A stretch of 64,000 bases of DNA from UBA6921 sp031363085 (GTDB taxonomy: Bacteria > Pseudomonadota > Gammaproteobacteria > SG8-11), in the NCBI GenBank assembly GCA_031363085.1, contig JANLTU010000052.1, forward strand, positions 23,765 through 87,764, given 5' to 3'. The number at the start of each line of letters is the position of its first letter. Position 1 is the stretch's first letter. The translations under genes were made by a program, and so were the position numbers. The notes under the pieces were generated by a model. It worked only from the letters and a program-made list of their open reading frames with translations, was not told the DNA's origin and made no database searches. Of the stretch, positions 34,590-42,643 are shown one piece after another.

Positions 34590-35098
34590 GTCCGCACCTC
34601 CATAGTTTTGGTTCGCTGGGTGGCAGCGTCGAGCACGGCATCGATAATCTTCACATAGCCGGTGCAGCGGCAGATATTGCCGACGAGCGCGCGCTTCACC
34701 GCAGCGCGCGTCGGCTTGGGGTTGTCCGCAAGCAACGCCGCAGACGCCAACAACATTCCGGGGATGCAAAAACCACATTGCGAGGCGGCATGATCGATAA
34801 AGGCCTGTTGCAAGGGGTGCAGCGTGCCGTCCGATTTTGCAAGGCCCTCAATGGTGGTGATGGCTGAGCCGGTTGCGGTAATGGCGAGGCAAATACAGGT
34901 GCGGATCGGAACTCCGTCGAGCAGCACCGTGCAGCTCCCGCAGTTGCCGGTACCGCAGGCGCGTTTGGTCCCCGTGAGGCCAAGTTTTTCGCGAATGACA
35001 TCGACCAGCAGCATGTGCGGCTCGATGATGGTTTCACGATCTCGTCCGTTGATCCTGAATGTGGCAACGTGCTTGGAGATTGCTTTAATAGGGTTCAT
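34586..35098 (-). CDS. Molybdenum hydroxylase, [2Fe-2S] small subunit (CoxS family)
   Basis: 170 residues. The plant-ferredoxin-type cluster ligands are in CGTGNCGSCTVLLDG with a downstream Cys (PIRTC), and the second cluster in AASQCGFCIPGML and GNICRCTGYVKI, exactly as in CoxS/HcrC/QorS subunits. It passes electrons from the molybdenum site to FAD in the medium subunit. Both ends overlap the neighbouring genes by 4 bp, indicating translational coupling of all three subunits. Confidence 0.93.
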   Translation of the reverse strand: MNPIKAISKHVATFRINGRDRETIIEPHMLLVDVIREKLGLTGTKRACGTGNCGSCTVLLDGVPIRTCICLAITATGSAITTIEGLAKSDGTLHPLQQAFIDHAASQCGFCIPGMLLASAALLADNPKPTRAAVKRALVGNICRCTGYVKIIDAVLDAATQRTKTMEVRT

Positions 35099-36003
35099 GC
35101 GGCGCTCCTCGACGTGTTTGTTTTGGAGCTTGCCCGGTGCGCGGCCTTTTCCAGCGCATCGAAGACCAGCGCGTGCACGAACTCCTGCCTAGTCTCCTCG
35201 ACCCAGGGAGCATTGGTCAGCGGGGCGATGCACTTAGCTGCCGCTGCGGCGGCACGCGCATACGACGTTCGTTCTGCGGGCGCGCCTTTCAGTACCGCTT
35301 CGGCTTCGCGCATCCGCAACGGTCGGAAGCTGCAACAGCCGACCGCGATAACGGCCTCAACGATGGTTTTCGTCGGCGCATCCAAGGCCACATAGCAAGA
35401 GGCGTTCACTTTCGGGAGATCAGCTTCGCGGCGTCGCCCTTTGTTGATCCTGAAGTGCGCGCTGCTCGCATTCTGCGCCGGGGGCGGCAAGGCAATCGAC
35501 AATACCAGCTCCCCCGCCTTGAGCGCGGTCGTTCCCGCCGCCGTGTAGAAATCCTCGACCAGAAGCGCACGCTGGCTATTGCCGTTGGTGATCCGGATTT
35601 CAGCCTGCAGCGCGACGAGCGCAACCGGAATATCAAGGAAAGGCACCGCGCTGCAAACATTACCTATCAGGGTACCCATGTTGCGAATGTGCGGCTGGAC
35701 CAGTTCAACCGCATCCCACAGTGCCGCCAGACCATCGCCCTCCCGGGCATGAGTTGCGCACTGGTGGATTTTCACCAGCGCTCCGGCATGGAATCCCCCG
35801 CGCGGATCCAGCTTGAGCACATCTAATCCGCGAACTTTCCTGAGACTCACAACCCGGGTCGGCCGCACGATCCCACACCGCATGCTTGGTACCAGATCGC
35901 AGCCGCCTGCGAGCACCTTGGTGCTCGCAGAGGACATGAGGCTCAACGCCTCGGTGACCGTCAACGGCTCGTAATACTCGAAAGGCTGTAGCACTCTTCC
36001 CAT
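35095..36003 (-). CDS. Molybdenum hydroxylase, FAD-binding medium subunit (CoxM family)
   Basis: 302 residues from the ATG at 36001-36003, which follows a very strong AGGAGGGGGTGAT ribosome-binding site; the longer open frame upstream is rejected. The first FAD motif is VLAGGCDLVPSMRCG and the second is NMGTLIGNVCSAVPFLDIP (the usual NIGGNL-type loop is altered, with Thr-Leu-Ile-Gly-Asn). First gene of the three-subunit operon, divergent from the HxlR regulator. Confidence 0.9.
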   Translation of the reverse strand: MGRVLQPFEYYEPLTVTEALSLMSSASTKVLAGGCDLVPSMRCGIVRPTRVVSLRKVRGLDVLKLDPRGGFHAGALVKIHQCATHAREGDGLAALWDAVELVQPHIRNMGTLIGNVCSAVPFLDIPVALVALQAEIRITNGNSQRALLVEDFYTAAGTTALKAGELVLSIALPPPAQNASSAHFRINKGRRREADLPKVNASCYVALDAPTKTIVEAVIAVGCCSFRPLRMREAEAVLKGAPAERTSYARAAAAAAKCIAPLTNAPWVEETRQEFVHALVFDALEKAAHRASSKTNTSRSAA

Positions 36004-36105
36004 ATCACCCCCTCCTAAATAATCGATGAACTCCGAGGCCGCGTTGCGGCACCCACCGATTTTCCCCCTCTGTAAGACGCCTGATAGTGTCGCGCACAAT
36101 GCAGT

Positions 36106-36152
36106 TTGACAAGTACATACCTGCCGGTACGATACGCACCTTATGGTGCGTA
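36106..36152 (+). promoter_or_regulatory. Promoter and overlapping palindrome of the hxlR-type gene
   Basis: TTGACA (36106-36111), a 16-bp spacer and TACGAT (36128-36133) make a plausible sigma-70 promoter. Immediately after, TACGCACC (36133-36140) and GGTGCGTA (36145-36152) form a perfect 8-bp inverted repeat around TTAT that overlaps the proposed start codon at 36143. It is placed where an autoregulatory operator would be. The predicted transcript would begin within a few bases of the ATG, so the mRNA may be leaderless. Confidence 0.5.
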
Positions 36153-36619
36153 AAAGACTAAATGCCCTGCGACCGGACGTGTTGAACCATGACTGTCCGT
36201 CGCGCTGGGTCTTGGAGCGCGTTGCGGACAAATGGACTGCGCTGGTGGTTTATGCCCTGGCCGCAGGAACACTGCGATACGGCACGCTGCAGAGAAAGGT
36301 CGACGGCATCTCCCAAAAGATGCTGACCCAAGTCCTTCGGCAGCTTGAGACCGACGGGATCATCCAACGAGTCGTCTATCCGATTGTGCCGCCGAAGGTG
36401 GAATACTCGCTCACCCCGCTGGGCGAGGACCTGACCAAGACACTTAGCGCGCTGTGCACGTGGGTTGAGCTGCACCTTCCGCAGATCCTGGCGGCCCAGG
36501 CGCGAAACGCGCAGCAGAACATCGCGGGCGAAAAATCGGCCCCCTCTGGAGTCACACCACCCGCACGCGGCGTGGCAGCAAACCGTCTTGTCCGCCGTAC
36601 CACGGGTCGCAATAAATAA
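36143..36619 (+). CDS. HxlR-family winged-helix transcriptional regulator
   Basis: 158 residues. The HxlR/MarR-like domain spans about 17-115: CPSRWVLERVADKWTALVVY, LRYGTLQRKVDGISQKMLTQ (recognition helix) and LTPLGEDLTKTLSAL. The conserved Cys18 sits where redox- or electrophile-sensing HxlR proteins have theirs. A basic tail follows. The gene is divergent from the molybdenum hydroxylase operon, 139 bp apart, and is the obvious candidate to control it. No Shine-Dalgarno precedes the ATG. Confidence 0.9.
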   Translation: MVRKRLNALRPDVLNHDCPSRWVLERVADKWTALVVYALAAGTLRYGTLQRKVDGISQKMLTQVLRQLETDGIIQRVVYPIVPPKVEYSLTPLGEDLTKTLSALCTWVELHLPQILAAQARNAQQNIAGEKSAPSGVTPPARGVAANRLVRRTTGRNK

Positions 36620-36715
36620 AAATTTGCGTTTGCCGGCTGTACTCGACCGCACGCAAAAAATTCATCTTGTAACCCGCAGTTCCAGGCCAATTGCGTACCG
36701 CCAAGCATTCCTCTT

Positions 36716-37411
36716 TTAGATCACCTGCTGCAACATGCGCTCTTTAATTTTGGCGATGGCGCGCGTCGGGTTCAGCCCCTTGGGGCAGACCTCGACACAA
36801 TTCATGATGGTGTGGCAGCGGAATAATTTGTACGGGCCTTCGAGATCTTGCAGGCGTTCGTCACCCGCCTGATCGCGCGAGTCGGCGAGCCAGCGCCACG
36901 CTTGCAGCAACGCCGCCGGACCACGAAATTTTTCCGGATTCCACCAGAACGACGGGCAGGCCGAGGAACACGCGCCGCACAAAATACACTCGTACAAACC
37001 GTCGAGCTGGTCGCGTTGTGCGGGGCTTTGCCGGTATTCGACTTCGGGTTCCGCATCGTGACGGATTAAATACGGCTTCACCGCGCGGTACTGATTAAAA
37101 AACTGGCTCATGTCCACGACCAGATCGCGGATCACCGGCAGGCCCGGCAGCGGACGCACTTCGATGGGTTCAGTCAAATCAGCCAGCGGCGTGATACACG
37201 CCAGTCCGTTGCGACCATTGATGTTCAACGCGTCGGACCCACACACCCCCTCGCCGCAGGAATGCCGGAAACTCAAACTCTCGTCACGCGCTTTGATCTC
37301 GATCAGCGCATCGCGCAGCATCATGTCCGGCCGAATCTGCGTCAGCACCTGCTCCTGCATGCGTGGCGCGGTGTCGGTTTCGGGGTTATAGCGGTAGATC
37401 AGAAATTTCAT
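36716..37411 (-). CDS. sdhB: Succinate dehydrogenase iron-sulfur subunit, apart from sdhCDA
   Basis: 231 residues, normal SdhB length. [2Fe-2S] ligands in SCGEGVCGSDALNINGRNGLAC, [4Fe-4S] in ECILCGACSSACPSFWWN, and [3Fe-4S] in CHTIMNCVEVCPKGLNP; WRWLADSRD near the quinone-site Trp is also present. Sequence alone says ordinary complex II. What is odd is the context: the start overlaps by 4 bp the ydeP-like molybdoenzyme gene, and no sdhC, sdhD or sdhA is in the window. It may be a displaced sdhB or an electron-transfer partner recruited by the molybdoenzyme. Confidence 0.92.
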   Translation of the reverse strand: MKFLIYRYNPETDTAPRMQEQVLTQIRPDMMLRDALIEIKARDESLSFRHSCGEGVCGSDALNINGRNGLACITPLADLTEPIEVRPLPGLPVIRDLVVDMSQFFNQYRAVKPYLIRHDAEPEVEYRQSPAQRDQLDGLYECILCGACSSACPSFWWNPEKFRGPAALLQAWRWLADSRDQAGDERLQDLEGPYKLFRCHTIMNCVEVCPKGLNPTRAIAKIKERMLQQVI

Positions 37412-39741
37412 TTACCTAACTCCTGACATTGGGGTAGCGTCCCATTAATGTTAGTAGTGTCGGATTGAAGCTTAACAACTACAAATTTCGATGCCGGGGT
37501 ATGACTTTCTGCAGCCAGGTTGTCGATGGAAATCAGCACATTGGTCTCGGGATAATAAGCAGCCAAACAGCGTTGCGGAATATCGTACGGGACCAAGCGG
37601 AATTGTTTGGCACGGCGCACCACGCCATTAAACTCACTCACAAGATCGACCAGCTCACCGGCGCGCAGGTGGTGCGTTTGCAGATCCTCGGGATTGATCA
37701 ATACCACGCGCCGGCCACCGTAGATGCCCCGATAGCGGTCATCCAAACCGTACACTGTGGTGTTGAACTGGTCGTGCGAACGAATCGTCATCAGGGTAAA
37801 TTCGGCGTCGCCTAACCGCCGGCTGGGTAGGGAATGCAACATAAACAACGCCCGGCCATGCGCTGTGTCGAAACGCCGCGCATCGCGCACCGCATGCGGA
37901 AGTGAGAAGCCCTGCGTGCTTTGCATCCGTTCGTTGTAGCGTTCGAATCCGGGGATGACCGTCTCGATTGCAGCGCGAATCAAATTGTAATTTCCGGTAT
38001 AGCCTTCCCAGGCAATGCCGCTTGAGTCACCCAAGCTATGGCGCGCGATGCCGGCGATGATCGCGACCTCGCTGCGCACCTGTGGCGACGGCGGCGCTAA
38101 GCGCCCTGCCGAACGACTGATAAAGCCCATCGAATTTTCGGTGGTGACAAACTGCGGCACGCTCTTTTGTAAATCCTCTTCGGAGCGTCCCAGGCACGGC
38201 AAAATAAGCGCTTGCGCACCGGTGATGAGATGCGAGCGGTTGAGCTTGGTGGAAATCTGCACGCTCAAGCGGCAGCGCTGCAAGGCGGCGGCGGTGAATT
38301 CGGTGTCAGGTGAGGCCGCCAAAAAATTTCCGCCCAGGCCACAGAACACCTTGGCCTGATCCGTCGCCATGGCCTTGATGGCCGCCACCACGTGATAGCC
38401 GGGCAGGCGCGGCGTGGTGATGGCGAAGGTGTGTTCCAGGCGCTGCAAAAACTCGGCGGTGGGCGCAACCGTGATGCCCATGGTGCGATCACCCTGCACG
38501 TTGCTATGGCCGCGCACCGGGCACGCTCCGGCACCGGCACGCCCGAGGTGGCCGCCGATCATCAGCAAATGCACCACTTCGTGAATTGTCGCGACCGCCT
38601 CCGGATGCTGCGTAAGTCCCATCGCCCAGCAGCAAATGACGCGTTTGGCGTTCACATAATATTGTGCCGCCGTGTGGATTTGCGCGCGCGTAATGCCCGC
38701 CTGCGCTTCAATGTCATCCCAAGGCACTTCTGCCAGCGCGGCTTTATAGGCGTCGAATCCATGAGTGTGCTCACGGATGAAGTCGTGATCCAGGCCGGCG
38801 CCCGCGTGTTGCTCGGCGTGCGCGATCACCGCCTTGATAATGCCCTTGAGCAAGGCCACGTCGCCGCTCAGCCGCACTTGCAAAAACAAGTGTGCGAGCG
38901 GCGTACCCGTGCCCAACAAGCCGGAAATTTCCTGCGGGTCTTTGAAGCGCGTCAGGCCCGCCTCGTGCAAGGGATTGATAGCGATAATCTTGCTGCCGCG
39001 ACGCGCCGCCGCCTGCAAAGTGCGCAACATGCGCGGATGATTGGTCCCAGGATTTTGCCCGATGATAAAAATGAGATCAGCCTGCGCGAAGTCCTCCAAC
39101 GTGACCGTGCCTTTGGCGCTGCCTAACTGGCTCTTGAGTGCGACACTGCTCGACTCGTGACACATGTTGGAAGAATCGGGCAAATTGTTAGTGCCGAACG
39201 CGCGCGCAAACAATTGATAAAGAAAGGCCGCTTCATTGCTGGTGCGACCCGAAGCATAAAAAATCGCCGCGTCGGGGGAAGGCAAGGCGCGCAGTTCGGC
39301 GCCGATCAAGCTGAACGCCTGTTCCCAGTCGATGGCACGATAATGATCCGCACCCGGCGGACGCCACAGCGGTTCGGTCAAGCGCCCCTGTTGATTGAGC
39401 CAATGGTCGGACTGCGCGCGCAGTGACGTAATGGAATGCGTTTGAAAGAAATCTGCCGTCAGACGGCGCGGGGTGATTTCATCGGTCACCGCCTTGGCGC
39501 CTTGCTCGCAAAATTCCGCGTGTCCGCGTTCTTCGGGGTCCGGCCAAGCGCAGCCGGGACATTGGAACCCGCTCTTTTGATTGACCTGCAGCAGTGTCGT
39601 TACGCTGCGCATCAGGCCCGCGTCACGCGCGTGCTTTAATGTCGCGAGCACCGACGGCACTCCGCCGGCATAGGTCGACGCCGCTGTGATTCTGATTTCG
39701 TCCTCGGGATTTGCCGGCTTGGAATCCGCTGCGTCCTTCAT
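37408..39741 (-). CDS. ydeP: FdhF/YdeP-family molybdopterin oxidoreductase
   Basis: 777 residues, near the usual 760. N-terminal SGFQCPGCAWPDPE holds only a reduced cysteine set instead of the four-Cys cluster of formate dehydrogenases; MCHESSSVALKSQLG is the active-site region, with no selenocysteine; RGHSNVQGDRTMGI and a C-terminal dinucleotide-binding domain (MTIRSHDQFNTTVYGLDDRY) match the YdeP family. Substrate is unproven in the family; acid resistance has been linked to YdeP in E. coli. It overlaps fdhD upstream and sdhB downstream by 4 bp each. Confidence 0.9.
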   Translation of the reverse strand: MKDAADSKPANPEDEIRITAASTYAGGVPSVLATLKHARDAGLMRSVTTLLQVNQKSGFQCPGCAWPDPEERGHAEFCEQGAKAVTDEITPRRLTADFFQTHSITSLRAQSDHWLNQQGRLTEPLWRPPGADHYRAIDWEQAFSLIGAELRALPSPDAAIFYASGRTSNEAAFLYQLFARAFGTNNLPDSSNMCHESSSVALKSQLGSAKGTVTLEDFAQADLIFIIGQNPGTNHPRMLRTLQAAARRGSKIIAINPLHEAGLTRFKDPQEISGLLGTGTPLAHLFLQVRLSGDVALLKGIIKAVIAHAEQHAGAGLDHDFIREHTHGFDAYKAALAEVPWDDIEAQAGITRAQIHTAAQYYVNAKRVICCWAMGLTQHPEAVATIHEVVHLLMIGGHLGRAGAGACPVRGHSNVQGDRTMGITVAPTAEFLQRLEHTFAITTPRLPGYHVVAAIKAMATDQAKVFCGLGGNFLAASPDTEFTAAALQRCRLSVQISTKLNRSHLITGAQALILPCLGRSEEDLQKSVPQFVTTENSMGFISRSAGRLAPPSPQVRSEVAIIAGIARHSLGDSSGIAWEGYTGNYNLIRAAIETVIPGFERYNERMQSTQGFSLPHAVRDARRFDTAHGRALFMLHSLPSRRLGDAEFTLMTIRSHDQFNTTVYGLDDRYRGIYGGRRVVLINPEDLQTHHLRAGELVDLVSEFNGVVRRAKQFRLVPYDIPQRCLAAYYPETNVLISIDNLAAESHTPASKFVVVKLQSDTTNINGTLPQCQELGK

Positions 39742-40580
39742 CGCACGCGCTCCGCGCCGTGATAGACGTTAAAACTCTGCTCACGCAGAAACGCCACCAA
39801 GGTCACATCGAATTCTTGCGCCAACGTGACGGCCAGCGTCGAAGGCGCGCTCACCGCCAGCAGCGTTGCGCCTCCCGCCATGATGGTCTTCTGCATCAGC
39901 TCAAAGCTGGCGCGCCCGCTCACTAAAATCAATTCGTCGCGCAACGGCAAGCGACCCGCCAACAGGCACTCGCCAATGACTTTATCCAAGGCGTTATGGC
40001 GCCCGACGTCTTCGTAGGCGCACAGCAAAGAACCGCTACGATCAAACACGCCGGCGGCATGTAATCCGCCGGTTTGCTCGAACACGGTTTGCGCATTGCG
40101 CAGACGCGCGGACAGCGTGTAGATGAGGCTGGGTTCGATGGCAACACGCGGTCCCGGCGGAAACGGTGGGCGGATGCGCAGCGCCGCGCGCGACACCTTG
40201 CCGCACACACCACAACTCGCAGTCGCCTGAAAGCGCCGCGCAATCTGCGCGGGATCGGGATGCACATCGCGCAGCCGCACCACCACCACGTGATCCTGCG
40301 CGACTATTTCAACGATTTGCTGCGGCGACTGGATAATCCCTTCGCTATAAAGAAGGCCCGCGCTCAGCACGTCATCGTTCCCCGGCGTACGCATGGTGAC
40401 CGACAACGGCAACGCAGTTTCTTTGCCGGCGTTCGAATAAATCAGCCGAATCTCAAGCGCCGCTTCAACCGCTAAACAGTCCGCATGCTCGCTGGCATTC
40501 GCACCCGCGTAGCGGCGCACCACGTGAGCCACACTGGTTGGCGTCGTTAACACGCGCCGTGGTTGTGCCGTGCCGGTCAT
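39738..40580 (-). CDS. fdhD: FdhD, sulfur carrier for molybdoenzyme maturation
   Basis: 280 residues. The active-site CxxC is in TASCGVCGKVSRAAL, with GLHAAGVFDRSG, YEDVGRHNALDKVIGE and SGRASFELMQKT as the family's conserved blocks. FdhD takes sulfur from IscS and sulfurates the molybdenum cofactor of formate dehydrogenase-type enzymes. Being first in the overlapped fdhD-ydeP-sdhB operon, it most likely serves the YdeP-like enzyme. No clear promoter was found in the 285 bp to the tRNA gene. Confidence 0.95.
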   Translation of the reverse strand: MTGTAQPRRVLTTPTSVAHVVRRYAGANASEHADCLAVEAALEIRLIYSNAGKETALPLSVTMRTPGNDDVLSAGLLYSEGIIQSPQQIVEIVAQDHVVVVRLRDVHPDPAQIARRFQATASCGVCGKVSRAALRIRPPFPPGPRVAIEPSLIYTLSARLRNAQTVFEQTGGLHAAGVFDRSGSLLCAYEDVGRHNALDKVIGECLLAGRLPLRDELILVSGRASFELMQKTIMAGGATLLAVSAPSTLAVTLAQEFDVTLVAFLREQSFNVYHGAERVR

Positions 40581-40594
40581 ACTCCCTCCAATGA

Positions 40595-40611
40595 GTTCTT
40601 GAACAGGCTCT
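40595..40611 (+). repeat. Short dispersed repeat shared with the palindrome at 44046
   Basis: The stretch around 40597-40611, TCTTGAACAGGCTCT, is identical to the right arm of the 22-bp-armed palindrome at 44072-44093. It lies just upstream of the fdhD start. It could be a remnant of a dispersed repeat family. Confidence 0.4.
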
Positions 40612-40824
40612 ATGTCCCACGCCGACGGAAACAGCAGGTAGGTCTGAAATAATTTTTACGCACTACTTTAAAGGACGGCGCTTGGTCTTGTTATTGGGTT
40701 GATCAGCAACGGTCAACGGCCGTGACCCGGATAATAGACACTATTGCCGGTTGCACTGCAAGACAACATCGCGCTGGGTAATTCTGTCGATCTTTTAGGC
40801 CTGCGGTCAGGAACTGCGGAAAGT

Positions 40825-40850
40825 CCGCAACGCGCGTATTTGCGTTGCGG
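40825..40850 (-). terminator. Hairpin downstream of tRNA-Leu
   Basis: CCGCAACGC (40825-40833) and GCGTTGCGG (40842-40850) form a perfect 9-bp stem with an 8-base loop, 15 bp after the tRNA 3' end on the minus strand. An alternative overlapping hairpin (TGCGGA/TCCGCA at 40815-40829) exists. There is no clear U-tract, so it may be a terminator or a 3' processing structure. Confidence 0.4.
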
Positions 40851-40865
40851 GGGTGAAGCTGAAAT

Positions 40866-40950
40866 TGGTGCCGACGGAGAGACTCGAACTCTCACAGCTT
40901 ACGCCACTACCACCTCAAGATAGCGTGTCTACCAATTCCACCACGTCGGC
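40866..40950 (-). tRNA. tRNA-Leu (anticodon GAG)
   Basis: 85 bases including the encoded CCA. Acceptor GCCGACG pairs with CGTCGGC; the anticodon stem CTATC/GGTAG encloses the loop TTGAGGT giving anticodon GAG; a class II variable arm and the T-loop GTTCGAGTC are present. It follows secG as in E. coli (secG-leuU), but the usual downstream tRNA-Met/rimP-nusA or nuo genes are replaced by fdhD-ydeP-sdhB. Confidence 0.96.
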
Positions 40951-40974
40951 GAAAACTTTTCTGCGCGCTTAAGT

Positions 40975-41388
40975 TTACTTGTTTTCCTTGGGCGCTTCGG
41001 GCGCGGGCGCAGGTACTGCTGGCGCATCGCTGCTCTTCTTTAACTGTTCCGAAAGCTGCTTGACCAATTCCTGTTCGGTCGCCGCCTTAGCTTTTGCCTC
41101 CGGCTCTTGCGCAGCGGGCACCGATTGGGCGCGGTCGATGACGCTTTTATTTTTAGGCGCAGCAGTGACGAAATACGCCAGCGACAAACTCGTGACGAAG
41201 AACAGCACCGCCAACACCGCCGTGCTGCGACTTAAAAAGTTGGCCGAGCCACGCGCACCGAAAACGGTGTTGGACGCGCCGCTGCCGAACGCTGCGCCGA
41301 TGTCCGCGCCCTTGCCTTGCTGTAGCAACACCAGCCCGATCAAGCCCAGCGCAACCAGAATATGTACCACCCACAACACGATTTCCAT
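40975..41388 (-). CDS. secG: Preprotein translocase subunit SecG
   Basis: 137 residues from ATG at 41386-41388. Two membrane segments (about 3-23 and 53-73) flank the conserved loop LLQQGKGADIGAAFGSGASNTVFGARGS, the SecG signature. An extended Pro/Ala/Lys/Glu-rich cytoplasmic tail of some 60 residues follows. It belongs to the SecYEG channel. It lies 26 bp after tpiA. Confidence 0.94.
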   Translation of the reverse strand: MEIVLWVVHILVALGLIGLVLLQQGKGADIGAAFGSGASNTVFGARGSANFLSRSTAVLAVLFFVTSLSLAYFVTAAPKNKSVIDRAQSVPAAQEPEAKAKAATEQELVKQLSEQLKKSSDAPAVPAPAPEAPKENK

Positions 41389-41414
41389 TACCAACCCCTG
41401 TGCTTCAAAGCGCG

Positions 41415-42167
41415 CTAGCTTGCGGCTTTGCAAATAGCCAAAAATTCGTCCGCCTTTAACGACGCGCCACCGATCAAGCCGCCATCGACGTCGGACATGT
41501 TAAAAATCTCAGCGGCATTGGACGCCTTCACGCTGCCGCCATACAAAATACGCACGCCGTCTGCGATGACCGCATCCAGCGTGCGCAGACGTGCGCGGAT
41601 AAACGCATGCACGTCTTGTGCTTGCTGCGGCGATGCGGTGCGGCCGGTGCCAATCGCCCACACCGGTTCGTAGGCGATGACCGCGTGCGCAAAACTTGCC
41701 ACACCGCTGCTGTTTAATACTGCATCCAACTGCCGTGCCACGACGGTTTCGGTTGCGCCCGCCTCGCGCTCTTCCAGTAATTCACCGACACATAAAACTG
41801 GTATCAACTTGGCCTGCTGGGCCGCAGCATATTTTTTTGCCACCAGCGCGTCGGACTCGCCGTAAATTGCACGCCGCTCCGAGTGCCCGACGATGACATA
41901 TTTGCAGGCGAAGTCGGTGAGCATATCGGCGGACACTTCGCCGGTGAACGCGCCGGACTTTTCGTGACTCAGATTTTGTGCGCCCCAAGCCACCACGCCG
42001 CCCGCAAGTTGTGTCTGCACTTGAGCTAGATAGACAAACGGCGGACACACCGCAACTTCGGCGTTGCGCACTGCGCTCATGCCGCTCTGAATACCATCCA
42101 ACAGCACTGCCACGCTGCTGCGCGAGCCGTGCATTTTCCAGTTTCCGGCAATCAACGGCCGACGCAT
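41415..42167 (-). CDS. tpiA: Triosephosphate isomerase
   Basis: 250 residues. GNWKMHGS with the active-site Lys, VIVGHSERRAIYGE with the catalytic His, the catalytic Glu in AYEPVWAIGTGRTAS, and YGGSVKASNAAEI as phosphate loop. It interconverts dihydroxyacetone phosphate and glyceraldehyde 3-phosphate. A GGAAGGAG ribosome-binding site precedes the ATG. Followed by secG, the usual order in gammaproteobacteria. Confidence 0.97.
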   Translation of the reverse strand: MRRPLIAGNWKMHGSRSSVAVLLDGIQSGMSAVRNAEVAVCPPFVYLAQVQTQLAGGVVAWGAQNLSHEKSGAFTGEVSADMLTDFACKYVIVGHSERRAIYGESDALVAKKYAAAQQAKLIPVLCVGELLEEREAGATETVVARQLDAVLNSSGVASFAHAVIAYEPVWAIGTGRTASPQQAQDVHAFIRARLRTLDAVIADGVRILYGGSVKASNAAEIFNMSDVDGGLIGGASLKADEFLAICKAAS

Positions 42168-42412
42168 GTGCTTCTCCTTCCGATGCCTGTCAAAAAGCAG
42201 TCGGGAAGCTTACAAGCCCCTCGGAGAAAAATCAATTTAGGATTAGAAGCTCGGCGCATTTTTACTGCCAAGCACTGCACGGCGAGTCGGCTGTACTATC
42301 ATTAAAGTTCGCTTGAATTGCTGTCGATAGCCTGCACGCGCACTTCTCATAAAAACACGGCAGAGCTATTGCAAGGTATTCATTCCCCCAACCTCGATTC
42401 GAGAACGACACC

Positions 42413-42643
42413 ATGAAGAGTCTGTTTTGTGCTGCGTTGGCAACACTTTTGTTAAGCGGTTGTGCCGAGTTGCAAGCCCTGTATCAACCGCCGCAACCTT
42501 GGGAACGCGATCTGTTGGCACGCGACAAAATGTCGATCGGCGGCAATGCCGTCGAAGCCGGGACCGACGACCATATTTTCTTCAGCAAAGAAGCTTCCAG
42601 CATCGGGCGCAACATCGGCGGCGGAGGTTGTGGATGCAACTGA
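42413..42643 (+). CDS. DUF4266 lipoprotein with C-terminal Gly/Cys motif
   Basis: 76 residues. A lipoprotein signal with lipobox LSGC (Cys17) is followed by YQPPQPWERDLLARDKM, the DUF4266 core, and a striking C-terminus IGRNIGGGGCGCN. The gene overlaps the DUF3570 gene by 10 bp; the two families are regularly paired. From memory, wider clusters also carry an ApbE-type flavin transferase and a thioredoxin-like protein, neither of which is next to the pair here. It is probably a periplasm-facing lipoprotein; the function of the two terminal cysteines is unknown. Confidence 0.85.
   Translation: MKSLFCAALATLLLSGCAELQALYQPPQPWERDLLARDKMSIGGNAVEAGTDDHIFFSKEASSIGRNIGGGGCGCN

Noticed and set aside
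34586..36003. Reading the molybdenum hydroxylase as aerobic CO dehydrogenase
   Set aside because: The large subunit lacks the AYxCSFR active-site loop of form I CO dehydrogenase and no cox accessory genes are present.
36623..36657. TTTGCGT / ACGCAAA inverted repeat between hxlR and sdhB as a bidirectional terminator
   Set aside because: The stem is 7 bp with a 21-base loop; too weak to call without structure calculation.
42427..42633. N-terminal extension of the DUF3570 frame by about 69 codons
   Set aside because: It overlaps the DUF4266 lipoprotein in another frame, lacks a signal peptide, and the internal ATG at 42634 has a good Shine-Dalgarno followed by a signal sequence.
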